Assembly (NCBI GenBank): GCA_030247525.1
Contig: JAOTSC010000018.1
Span: 1 to 32,484 of the forward strand
Origin: a bacterium
Lineage (GTDB): Bacteria; Electryoneota; JAOADG01
Length of the DNA: 32,484 nucleotides
Reading direction: 5' to 3'
In this document: piece after piece, positions 17,376 to 25,460 of the stretch
Layout of the letters: each line of letters opens with the position of its first letter
Numbering within the stretch: position 1 is the stretch's first letter
Translations under genes and position numbers: made by a program
The notes under the pieces: model-generated
The model's database searches: none
Seen by the model: only the letters and a program-made list of their open reading frames with translations
Told to the model about the DNA's origin: nothing

Positions 17376-18724
17376 CGCAAGAGGATTGGTACTCCGAACT
17401 GGACGCCGGCAGCTATGGCGAACGTTGGCGGTACTTATGGTCGCCGCTGATCCGCCGGAATGGTGTCGAGACGCGATGGCGGTATCGCATTGCCAAAGGG
17501 AGTATTACCCGCGACTACATCCTCCGCAGCCGTTATCACAGTGAGAAATGGGAAGTTGGCGTAGGGATAGAAAGCGATTCCCGACCGGACGAAAAACAGA
17601 TCGCCGGGTTTCTGGCGTTACGGGAAGAGCCGTATCGCATTTGGTTGGGCGATATTCGTCCCGGATTACCGGGGGGATTACTGCTTTCGGATCGTACCCG
17701 AATCGTCTGGTCAAACCGGGAACATGCACCAATAACGGGAAGTATCGATCCCGCTGGAGATTTGTTCGGTGGAGCGTTACAATCGCAATACCGGATGTTA
17801 CAGTTTTCAATCGGCGGCGGCGAAGAGCGACGAAAACTCGAACCGACGCGCTTGTACTGGGGTTCCCTCGGCTGGAGCGACGATACACGGTGGCAATTCG
17901 ACGGTTCCGGTTTATTCTCGGCAGCCAACCGCTCCTCGAATCCAATGGATAGCGTTGGCTACTCGCTCCATTCGCGATGGTACACACCAACCGAAGTAGC
18001 GGAAGCAACGGCGGTGTGGGGTGAACACGGAAGTGCCTATGCCTTGTCCGCACTGTCGCGCGGGTTTGGAACGGTTCGGGCGGAATGGTTTGGACGACAA
18101 GGCGCACCACCAGTCGAGCGCGCAGAAATGCGCTATCGCAATATCGAACAAGGTGTATGGCTCGAGCAGCGGTGGGAACGCGACTGGGAGTACCGTACTG
18201 CGGTTGAATTCACCCAATCGTTAACACGGGAAAAAACCGGAAAAGCCTTCTTCGGAGTTGTTTCTCCGGTTCTTAGGAATGGACAGTGGAGCGGGTACAT
18301 CTCTGCGAGGAGGAGCAGTAAACTCGGTTCACTGGTATTTCACCGGATGGGTTTGGGGGATAGTTGGGGAACCGGCGGAAAAATCGCGTATAATACAGGA
18401 TTGCTAAAACCGGGTTGGTCGGGTTCCGTAGGCGGATATGGTGTTCGTCGGATTTCCGACCGGTTTCGCTTAACGCTTTGGGCAACGGTAGTGTACATGG
18501 ATCAATCGGCAAATACACAGACCTTCTCTCCGGTTTTACCTACTGTTTCGCTTTCCGGGCAGCCAACAATATCGGTACCGGGCGGGTATTGTGGTACCGC
18601 GATGCAATGGAATGCCGGGCGTTGGCAAATCCAAGGGGAAGCGTGGGGCAATGTGTTTTCCGATAACCGGAGCGACCGGGAAACCTACGAATTTCGTTTG
18701 CTGGCAGGATACGATCTCGAATGA
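17168..18724 (+). CDS. Outer-membrane barrel, related to the barrel part of ComEA-like HHH proteins
   Basis: Up to 518 residues; the start is uncertain. ATG 17168 has GGAGGAG almost touching it, while GTG 17297 would leave a very short leader. A hydrophobic segment (ILTLLCIVFG...GGSLIVHA) just before ETGFPLSGD looks like a signal peptide. Residues ~70-180 carry the order strand-acidic loop-strand then WLGDIRPGLPGGLLL. This parallels the 'LGDYR..FGQGL.L' block of FCB helix-hairpin-helix proteins whose C-terminal half is a barrel; the HHH part is absent here. The rest is repeated amphipathic strands ending in FRLLAGYDLE. The last residue fits a barrel C terminus only loosely. It ends in an ATGA overlap with the next gene. 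Confidence 0.6.
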   Translation: MDPIPGILVTNRNRSRPWLGRWRGVAAARILTLLCIVFGRTGGVVFALVGGSLIVHAETGFPLSGDTAITQEDWYSELDAGSYGERWRYLWSPLIRRNGVETRWRYRIAKGSITRDYILRSRYHSEKWEVGVGIESDSRPDEKQIAGFLALREEPYRIWLGDIRPGLPGGLLLSDRTRIVWSNREHAPITGSIDPAGDLFGGALQSQYRMLQFSIGGGEERRKLEPTRLYWGSLGWSDDTRWQFDGSGLFSAANRSSNPMDSVGYSLHSRWYTPTEVAEATAVWGEHGSAYALSALSRGFGTVRAEWFGRQGAPPVERAEMRYRNIEQGVWLEQRWERDWEYRTAVEFTQSLTREKTGKAFFGVVSPVLRNGQWSGYISARRSSKLGSLVFHRMGLGDSWGTGGKIAYNTGLLKPGWSGSVGGYGVRRISDRFRLTLWATVVYMDQSANTQTFSPVLPTVSLSGQPTISVPGGYCGTAMQWNAGRWQIQGEAWGNVFSDNRSDRETYEFRLLAGYDLE

Positions 18725-19626
18725 GCGATAGTAAATTCGATACTAATGTTACCGTACCGTTGCGGCACGTCCGCTGTCCGGTGTGCGATACTGCGCAAAT
18801 CGCCGAAGGGGACGATTACCTTGCAACGTTGCGGTGCGGCGCCTGTCAATGCTCTTTTCGTTATCTCGATGGCTATTTGTGGTATTTTCATCAACGACCG
18901 GAAAGCTTTGTTACATCCGATTATGTTTTACCGTTGGTTCCGGGTTTCACGGTCGGTGGCGAGTTGCTGGTAGAACCGAATGAGATTTATCAGATTCAAT
19001 TTACCAGTCTCTTCGGAAAACCGCCGGAAGTATTGTTTCTGACTGGTTCCGGCGGCGGGATTCCCGATTTATTGCGTGACAATCTGTATATCTCGGCTTT
19101 TTCGGTGAAACCACAGGAATTTCTCATTTTGACACGCATTTTCGACCGCACCCGTCCAGCGAAAAGCCAATTGGTACGATGGATGGCAATCGGTGAATTG
19201 AAAATCGACCGGGAAAAACCACTCTGGCTGATCTATCTCGATAACGCCGTGGAACTAATCCGAAAAGACGAACTACGGGCAGCGGTGGTCATTCTCTTAA
19301 TCGCGTTAGACTTTTTCTATGACGAACAATTGAGCGAAATGGGGATTACCTACGAAGAAGTCCGTGCCCGGGGACGACGTCCGGGGATGAATGAGAAGAA
19401 AGCAAAACTGCAATTACTGCAAGAGCAGTTAGGCGAGTTTCCCCTCAGTTTACAAGAACGACTGCGAGATGTTACCGATTATCGAAATCGCATTGTTCAT
19501 CCAATAGTGCGGCGGTCGGAAGTGCTGGAAGTGCCGCCGAACGATGCTTTTGTAACGATTCTGTCGACAGTACAAACCGTATTGTCCCGACGATACCGTA
19601 AAGGAGCGATCCATGAAAAAGTATAA
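18721..19626 (+). CDS. Zinc-ribbon protein with HEPN-type RNxxxH motif
   Basis: 301 residues. The N terminus has a zinc ribbon made of CPVC (Cys19, Cys22) and CGAC (Cys39, Cys42). A middle beta-rich part (LVPGFTVGGELLVEPNEIYQ, PPEVLFLTGSGGG) is unrecognised. The C-terminal third is helical (NAVELIRKDELRAAVVILLI, ALDFFYDEQL) and ends in DYRNRIVHP. There Arg255-Asn256-x3-His260 matches the RNxxxH active-site motif of HEPN ribonuclease/nucleotidyl-acceptor domains. Known HEPN proteins often act in toxin-antitoxin, defence or RNA processing, but this one sits in a housekeeping operon with no antitoxin partner next to it. ATGA overlaps on the 5' side and a 14-base overlap with the kinase gene imply coupled translation. 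Function unknown. Confidence 0.7.
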   Translation: MSDSKFDTNVTVPLRHVRCPVCDTAQIAEGDDYLATLRCGACQCSFRYLDGYLWYFHQRPESFVTSDYVLPLVPGFTVGGELLVEPNEIYQIQFTSLFGKPPEVLFLTGSGGGIPDLLRDNLYISAFSVKPQEFLILTRIFDRTRPAKSQLVRWMAIGELKIDREKPLWLIYLDNAVELIRKDELRAAVVILLIALDFFYDEQLSEMGITYEEVRARGRRPGMNEKKAKLQLLQEQLGEFPLSLQERLRDVTDYRNRIVHPIVRRSEVLEVPPNDAFVTILSTVQTVLSRRYRKGAIHEKV

Positions 19627-20656
19627 TGTAGTCGGCATCGGCGTCCCGGTTACCGATATCTTTCTGGTCAATCCCGATGTTGCCCATTTCACGTTGGAAG
19701 CTGGCGATCTACGTAAGTCGTACATCGGCTTGGAAACGGGATCGAAATCCCCCTCACGTATCCAAAATTTCACCGGCGGATCATCTGCCAATTCACTTGC
19801 AGCACTGGCGAAACTGGGTGGATTGAATCTGGGTTATGTCTGCGTTGTCGGAACCGATCAATATTCAAATATTCTAATCGACGATTTGCAGGCGCGTGGA
19901 ATCGATGTCTCCGGCGTCGTCCGCAAACACGGTTATTTGCCCGGTGTATCGATGATTATGACCGCACCCGGCGGGTCGCGCGACCGCGCCATCTCTGTCG
20001 ATCATGGTACTGGCGAACACCTGACAAAACGCGATTTGAATTGGGCACGGGATATTATTGCCGGTGCCGAGTGGGTCGACGTTACATCACTGCCGGCGAC
20101 CTCGATTCCCCATGTCCGGGAGTTCCTTAATGAATTGCGGAGTGGGCCTGATCCGATTAAGATATTCCTCGCGCCGTCGTCGTCGATGTTACACCGTAAC
20201 CTCGAATTGGTTCGTCAATGGGTAACCGAGGTCGATGCACTTGCGATGAACGATGAAGAGCTGGAATTACTGGCAGGTACCTTGAAACTCGAGAATGCCT
20301 TTGCATGGCTCTCCGACAATCATTGTCCGCCGGCGTATGTTACCCGCGGTAGTCAAGGCATCATGTACATCGCAGGAGAAACGGTAACTACGATTCCCGC
20401 CGTGCCGCTTCCCCGCGAAGCGATAGTGAATACAACGGGAGCAGGCGATACTGCAGCAGCAATGTTCTTATTGGGATTATTGGAGAAGCTCGAACCGGTA
20501 CAAACATTACAACGGGCTGCCATCGCCGGAGCAATCAAAATTTGCTCTCCAGACTTAGGCGCAAAAAATGGATTACCGACCCGCGACCAATTAACCACTG
20601 AACTGAAAAAGTATGAAACCGAATTGGAACCACGCATTTTCCAATGGCGCAAGTAG
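19613..20656 (+). CDS. PfkB-family carbohydrate kinase
   Basis: 347 residues, preceded by AAGGAG 6 bases before the ATG and overlapping the previous gene by 14 bases. It has the ribokinase/PfkB fold: an N-terminal GGSSANSLAALAKLGG substrate-binding block, GYVCVVGTDQYS, and the C-terminal anion-hole motif NTTGAGDTAAA with catalytic Asp279. The family phosphorylates sugars, nucleosides or similar alcohols using ATP in the cytoplasm. The substrate cannot be read from the sequence; adenosine kinase-like and fructose/ribose kinase-like roles are both possible. Its place before amidase, surE and guaA makes a nucleoside or amino-sugar substrate reasonable, but that is an inference. Confidence 0.88.
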   Translation: MKKYNVVGIGVPVTDIFLVNPDVAHFTLEAGDLRKSYIGLETGSKSPSRIQNFTGGSSANSLAALAKLGGLNLGYVCVVGTDQYSNILIDDLQARGIDVSGVVRKHGYLPGVSMIMTAPGGSRDRAISVDHGTGEHLTKRDLNWARDIIAGAEWVDVTSLPATSIPHVREFLNELRSGPDPIKIFLAPSSSMLHRNLELVRQWVTEVDALAMNDEELELLAGTLKLENAFAWLSDNHCPPAYVTRGSQGIMYIAGETVTTIPAVPLPREAIVNTTGAGDTAAAMFLLGLLEKLEPVQTLQRAAIAGAIKICSPDLGAKNGLPTRDQLTTELKKYETELEPRIFQWRK

Positions 20657-20666
20657 GAACCGTCGA

Positions 20667-22172
20667 ATGCGAACAACGATAATCCTTCTTCTCCTATTAG
20701 GATTGGCAGCGTCAGGTTTTGCCGAATCGACGATGGATGTGTCGCGAGCAGGCAATACATTTATGATACCGCTGCGTGTAAAAGGAAATGTCACGCAAGT
20801 CGATATCGCTTCGCTGGCGGCGGCTCTGGAAATCGAAACGAGTACAGATTCCAATGGGGCGTGGTTCACAGTAAAGACGCCGCAAGTCATGCGACTCCGG
20901 GTTGGTAACCCTTGGGTCGGTTATGGCGCAACGGTTTTGCAACTTCCGTTGCCGGTGGAACGGTCAGGTAACAATTACTGGACGCCGCTGCAATGGACGA
21001 TTACCCGGTTAACGGAAGATGGGGTTGAAGAAGCGATTTACGATTCCCCCGCGAAAACACTTACCGTGCGGCCGGGAAAAGCGATTTGGAAGGGCATTGC
21101 TTTTGAAAAGCAAGGGAACGATTCGTTACATCTTACATTACTGTTACCTGCGGGACCGCGCATTACTACGTTCCGGAACGATACTTCGGTGACGTTTTCA
21201 GTTTACGGAGCAAAAATCCTCGAAGGAAAATTCGCTCTTAACATCGATACCAGTTTGGTAAAGAAAGTGAACAAGGATTTGAAGGCAAGCCCGGCACGGG
21301 TAACTGTTATCACGAAGCGTTCGCTTGCCGGTTACGATTCGCTTGATTCGCGGGAATTCCGAATTCGGGTGCAACCGGATGACGCTACTTTACTGGCTGC
21401 GGAACAAGAGAAACTGAAATCGCAACTGGCGGAGATGAAACGCAAGTGGGCAATCGATTGCGTGGTAATCGATGCCGGACATGGCGGGAAGGATCCCGGC
21501 GCCCGGGGACGCGGTTTACAGGAAAAGGACTTAACGCTCGATATCGCATTGCGACTGGCAAGTGAATTGCGGAAAGTGCCGGGACTTAAAGTTGTACTGA
21601 CTCGCGATAAGGATGTATTTGTTACCTTGCAAGACCGCGGCAAGATAGCAAACAAAGCTGGTGGGAAGCTGTTCGTATCGATTCATATCAATGCGGCGCG
21701 CTCATCGAAAGCCTACGGTATTGAAACGTACTTTCTTTCACCCGCTCGTACGGAACGCGCAGTGAAAGTATCCGAGTTTGAAAACTCGGTTGTGCAACTG
21801 GAAGATGACAACGAATCGTATAAACAGTTAACCGACGAAAAGCATATTCTGGTTTCGATGGCGCAATCGCAATTTCTCTTGGAATCGCAGGTGTTAGCCG
21901 AAGCAGTGCATAAAGAAGCGATCAAGCGTACCGGATTAAACGACCGCGGTGTCGATCAAGCGGGCTTTTATGTGTTAATCGGTGCCAGTATGCCCGCCAT
22001 TCTGTTTGAATGTGCGTTTCTAACGAATAGCAGCGATGCGAGAAAACTACGCTCTTCCGAAGGGCGACAGAAATTCGCCGATGCGTTATACGCCGGCATC
22101 ATGAAGTTCCGCGAACAAGCTGAACAGGGAATCGGCGTGAAAAACGGAAAACCCGAACGCAGGTCACAATGA
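20667..22172 (+). CDS. N-acetylmuramoyl-L-alanine amidase (Amidase_3)
   Basis: 501 residues from the ATG at 20667; a longer frame from 20613 would overlap the kinase gene and put residues before the signal peptide (MRTTIILLLLLGLAASGFAE). Residues ~20-240 form a beta-rich, AMIN/copper-amine-oxidase-like N-terminal region that probably binds the cell wall. The catalytic domain begins at ~265: zinc ligands His272 (DAGHGG), Glu286 (LQEKD) and His340 (VSIHIN), with catalytic Glu448 (LFECAFLTN). It cleaves the bond between MurNAc and L-alanine of peptidoglycan in the periplasm, for cell separation or recycling. Downstream, surE overlaps by ATGA. Confidence 0.92.
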   Translation: MRTTIILLLLLGLAASGFAESTMDVSRAGNTFMIPLRVKGNVTQVDIASLAAALEIETSTDSNGAWFTVKTPQVMRLRVGNPWVGYGATVLQLPLPVERSGNNYWTPLQWTITRLTEDGVEEAIYDSPAKTLTVRPGKAIWKGIAFEKQGNDSLHLTLLLPAGPRITTFRNDTSVTFSVYGAKILEGKFALNIDTSLVKKVNKDLKASPARVTVITKRSLAGYDSLDSREFRIRVQPDDATLLAAEQEKLKSQLAEMKRKWAIDCVVIDAGHGGKDPGARGRGLQEKDLTLDIALRLASELRKVPGLKVVLTRDKDVFVTLQDRGKIANKAGGKLFVSIHINAARSSKAYGIETYFLSPARTERAVKVSEFENSVVQLEDDNESYKQLTDEKHILVSMAQSQFLLESQVLAEAVHKEAIKRTGLNDRGVDQAGFYVLIGASMPAILFECAFLTNSSDARKLRSSEGRQKFADALYAGIMKFREQAEQGIGVKNGKPERRSQ

Positions 22173-22936
22173 GAATTCTATTAACGAACGACGATAGTAT
22201 CCATGCAGCGGGCATCCATGCCCTCTGGAAAGAAGCGGTGAAATACGGCGAAGTCTTCGTTGTCGCTCCCGCTCGCGAAATGTCGGCGATTGGCCACGCG
22301 ATTACAATCAGCGATTCGCTCCGGATCGAACCCTACGATCGCGAAGGAATGAAGGGGTGGGCAGTTACAGGAACACCTGCCGACTGCGTCAAAATGGCGC
22401 TGAAAGAAATCATGCCGGAGAAACCGGATGTCGTGATTTCCGGTGTCAACCAAGGGAGTAATACCGGATTGAACGTTATTTACTCCGGTACCGTATCCGG
22501 TGCATCCGAAGCATCGATCTGCGGTTGTTCCGCATTAGCGGTTTCTCTCGATAGTTACACCTCGAAAGATTTTTCCGTAGCAGCGCAATTCGCGCTGAGA
22601 GTCGCTCAGCATATTGCTGCGAATCCCCTGCCGATTTATACGCTGTTAAACGTAAATGTTCCCCCGCTTCCCGCCAGCCAAATCAAAGGGGTGAAAACAG
22701 CTCGGCAAGGGCGGATGAGGTACGACGAAGTATTCGACCGCCGGGAAGATCCCCGCGGCAGGGTTTACTATTGGATGGGTGCTGAACGGCTTCTAATCGA
22801 AGAGCCGGACGATGTCGATGAGACGATTGTCGCCAACGGTTACATTTCGGTCACACCACTTCAGCTTGACCTCACCGATTACAAGGTGTTACCGGAAATT
22901 GAAAAGTGGCATTTGACGATGGATGGCATTCGATGA
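22169..22936 (+). CDS. surE: 5'/3'-nucleotidase SurE
   Basis: 255 residues, standard SurE length. The metal site NDD (Asn7, Asp8, Asp9), Ser39 in AREMSAIGH and Asn94 in SGVNQGSN are all present, as is the TGTPADC block. SurE removes phosphate from nucleoside 5'- and 3'-monophosphates in the cytoplasm, often under stress. It overlaps the amidase stop and the guaA start by ATGA at both ends, placing it in the middle of a coupled chain with GMP synthesis. Confidence 0.95.
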   Translation: MRILLTNDDSIHAAGIHALWKEAVKYGEVFVVAPAREMSAIGHAITISDSLRIEPYDREGMKGWAVTGTPADCVKMALKEIMPEKPDVVISGVNQGSNTGLNVIYSGTVSGASEASICGCSALAVSLDSYTSKDFSVAAQFALRVAQHIAANPLPIYTLLNVNVPPLPASQIKGVKTARQGRMRYDEVFDRREDPRGRVYYWMGAERLLIEEPDDVDETIVANGYISVTPLQLDLTDYKVLPEIEKWHLTMDGIR

Positions 22937-24504
22937 GCGGACATTCGCAAACGCACGAATCGGTGGTGCATCCCCGCGAACGGATTCTGGTACTCGATTT
23001 CGGTTCGCAATATTCACAATTGATTGCCCGGCGCATTCGTGAGCTTGGTGTGTACTCCGAAATCGTTCGACACGACCACACCCGCGCTGAATTGGAAGCG
23101 CATGAACCAATTGGCTTAATCTTCTCCGGCGGACCGGCGTCGGTATACGATGAAGGGGCGCCAACCCTGCATCAAAGTGTATTGCAGTGGGATATCCCGA
23201 TGCTCGGGATTTGTTACGGGTTACAGACGCTTGCCCATTTGAGCGGCGGGAAAGTGGAACCGGGCGACCACCGCGAATACGGCAGGGCAACGGTAAAACA
23301 AAGCGATTCTTCTGAATTGTTGCAGGGCTTACCGGACGAATTCGAGGTATGGATGAGTCATGGCGACCGTATCCTTGAGTTACCCTATGGATATCACAGT
23401 ACCGGCAGCTCTAGTGGCGCACCGGTATGCGTGATCGAATCAGAAGCCACAAAACGGTATGGTGTACAATTTCATCCCGAAGTCACCCACACCCCACAAG
23501 GAAAACAACTACTGTCGAACTTCCTCTACCGGATCTGCGGCGCAAAGGGGGGGTGGGATGCGCAAACCTTCATCGATGCGGCTACCCAATCGATTCACGA
23601 CCGGGTCGCCGATAAGAAAGTACTACTCGGTTTATCGGGCGGCGTCGATTCATCGGTAACTGCGGCGTTGTTGGGAAAGTGTATCGGCGATAAATTAATC
23701 CCCATTTTTGTCGATAACGGTCTCTTGCGGAAGAACGAAGGGGATCAAGTCGAAGCCGCATTTGCGAAACTTGGACTACATATTCATCGGGTGAACGCCC
23801 AGCACGAGTTTTTATCACAATTGGATGGCGTTTCCGATCCCGAGCAAAAACGTAAAATCATTGGACGCGTCTTTATTGAAGTCTTTACTGAAGCGGCAAA
23901 GCGATTCGACGGCATCGGCTTTCTCGCGCAAGGGACCTTGTATCCCGATGTAATCGAAAGCTCTCCAGTTCGCGGGCCTTCGGCAACGATAAAATCGCAT
24001 CACAATGTCGGCGGACTACCCGAATTACTGCCATTTCCTTTGCTCGAACCGTTACGCGAATTGTTCAAGGATGAAGTGCGTAAGGTAGGACGAACGCTGG
24101 GATTACCGCCGCACATCGTCGACCGTCACCCGTTCCCGGGACCCGGTTTGGCAGTTCGCCATTTAGGCGCTGTTACTGAATCCGGATTAGAAATCTTGAG
24201 GGAATCCGATGCGATTTTCATTGAAGAATTAGTTAATGCAGATTTGTACGGCAAAGTGGCGCAATCGTTTACCGTTTTACTGCCGGTGCGTTCGGTCGGC
24301 GTGCAAGGGGACTTCCGCACCTACGAGAAAACGGTAGTGGTGCGCAGTGTCAATACCGATGATTTTATGACGGCTGATTTTTCACGGTTGCCGTGGGAGT
24401 TCCTCGCCCACGTTGCAACACGTATCGCAAATGAAGTTAAAGGAGTTAATCGCGTGGTGTATGATATCACTTCAAAACCGCCAGCAACGGTGGAGTGGGA
24501 ATGA
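22933..24504 (+). CDS. guaA: GMP synthase (glutamine-hydrolysing)
   Basis: 523 residues from the ATG at 22933; a GTG at 22906 would overlap surE more deeply and is not needed. The class I glutamine amidotransferase domain has Cys94 (GICYGLQ), His181 and Glu183 (FHPEV). The ATP-pyrophosphatase domain has the PP-loop SGGVDS (235-240). The C-terminal dimerisation domain carries HPFPGPGL and ends in DITSKPPATVEWE. It converts XMP to GMP with glutamine and ATP. guaB, which makes XMP, is two genes downstream in the same run, so both steps of GMP synthesis from IMP are encoded together, separated by two envelope genes. Confidence 0.97.
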   Translation: MSGHSQTHESVVHPRERILVLDFGSQYSQLIARRIRELGVYSEIVRHDHTRAELEAHEPIGLIFSGGPASVYDEGAPTLHQSVLQWDIPMLGICYGLQTLAHLSGGKVEPGDHREYGRATVKQSDSSELLQGLPDEFEVWMSHGDRILELPYGYHSTGSSSGAPVCVIESEATKRYGVQFHPEVTHTPQGKQLLSNFLYRICGAKGGWDAQTFIDAATQSIHDRVADKKVLLGLSGGVDSSVTAALLGKCIGDKLIPIFVDNGLLRKNEGDQVEAAFAKLGLHIHRVNAQHEFLSQLDGVSDPEQKRKIIGRVFIEVFTEAAKRFDGIGFLAQGTLYPDVIESSPVRGPSATIKSHHNVGGLPELLPFPLLEPLRELFKDEVRKVGRTLGLPPHIVDRHPFPGPGLAVRHLGAVTESGLEILRESDAIFIEELVNADLYGKVAQSFTVLLPVRSVGVQGDFRTYEKTVVVRSVNTDDFMTADFSRLPWEFLAHVATRIANEVKGVNRVVYDITSKPPATVEWE

Positions 24505-25460
24505 CCATTACGAAAAATTCGTACACTCGTGGTGAAATCGCGGTTTTACTTTTATTAGCGGTGTTCATTGCGGCGGCTTTGCTCTATCTCGGGGTGCAGT
24601 ATTACGAGCAGCGGCAAGGCAGAGTCGGTGAACCGCTCTCGCAATTTACCTACGGGCAATCGTTTGCGTTAGGTGTTGTGGAAGGGGTCACTGAGTTCTT
24701 ACCGGTATCGTCGACCGGACACCTTGAATTGGTTTCATACTTTCTGGATATGCAAACGCCGGAAGCAAAACGTGCTGTCAATGCTTTCAATATCGTGATA
24801 CAAGGCGCGGCATTGCTCGCAATCGTTGGATTGTACCGAAAAAGAGTCGGTGAGATGATTTACGGTTTGTTCAACCGCAACGATTCCGGTCGCAAATTGT
24901 TGATCAATCTGTTCGTCAGTTTTTTTCCGGCAGCGGCGGTTGGTTTACTCTTTGATGATATGATCGAGTCGTATTTGTTTAATCCGGCTGCGATTGCCGG
25001 TGCGCTGGTGGTGGGCGGCGTCTTGATGATTTGGCTCGAACGCCGGCAACGCAAAACGAACGGCACGGGAGGTCTGGAAATCGATGCGATGACTTGGCGG
25101 ATGGCGCTGATTGTTGGAATCGCACAAATTTTTTCGATGTGGCCCGGTACATCACGCTCGATGGCAACCATCTTAGGCGCGATGATTGCGGGACTATCGT
25201 TACCGGCAGCGGCGGAGTATTCCTTCTTGCTCGCATTACCGACACTGGGTGCGGCTTCACTTTATAAATTAGCCAAGGAAGCGTCGGCAATTTTCGATTT
25301 TGCCAGTCCCGGTGTTTTTACGGTGGGAATGGTAGTTAGCGCTGTAGTTGCCGCTCTCGCCGTTAAAGGTTTCATTCAGTTTCTTGCCCGCGGCGGATTA
25401 GCGCCGTTCGGTTACTACCGAATTATCTTAGGAGTCGCCGTATTGTGGCTCATTTCCTGA
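24501..25460 (+). CDS. uppP: Undecaprenyl-diphosphate phosphatase, with N-terminal extension
   Basis: 319 residues from the ATG at 24501 (ATGA overlap with guaA). The family signature is present: GVVEGVTEFLPVSSTGH and the second motif PGTSRSMATI, with several membrane helices after it. The enzyme dephosphorylates undecaprenyl diphosphate at the inner membrane, recycling the lipid carrier for peptidoglycan and other polysaccharides. Typical UppP proteins begin only a few residues before the first motif. Here about 55 residues precede it, with one extra predicted membrane helix (residues ~12-32) and a charged linker. The next gene starts inside its 3' end. Confidence 0.93.
   Translation: MTITKNSYTRGEIAVLLLLAVFIAAALLYLGVQYYEQRQGRVGEPLSQFTYGQSFALGVVEGVTEFLPVSSTGHLELVSYFLDMQTPEAKRAVNAFNIVIQGAALLAIVGLYRKRVGEMIYGLFNRNDSGRKLLINLFVSFFPAAAVGLLFDDMIESYLFNPAAIAGALVVGGVLMIWLERRQRKTNGTGGLEIDAMTWRMALIVGIAQIFSMWPGTSRSMATILGAMIAGLSLPAAAEYSFLLALPTLGAASLYKLAKEASAIFDFASPGVFTVGMVVSAVVAALAVKGFIQFLARGGLAPFGYYRIILGVAVLWLIS

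Noticed and set aside
17505-18110. 201-residue minus-strand ORF opposite the second barrel gene
   Set aside because: Arg/Pro-rich translation with no motif; the plus-strand frame has the strand pattern of a barrel and operon overlaps.
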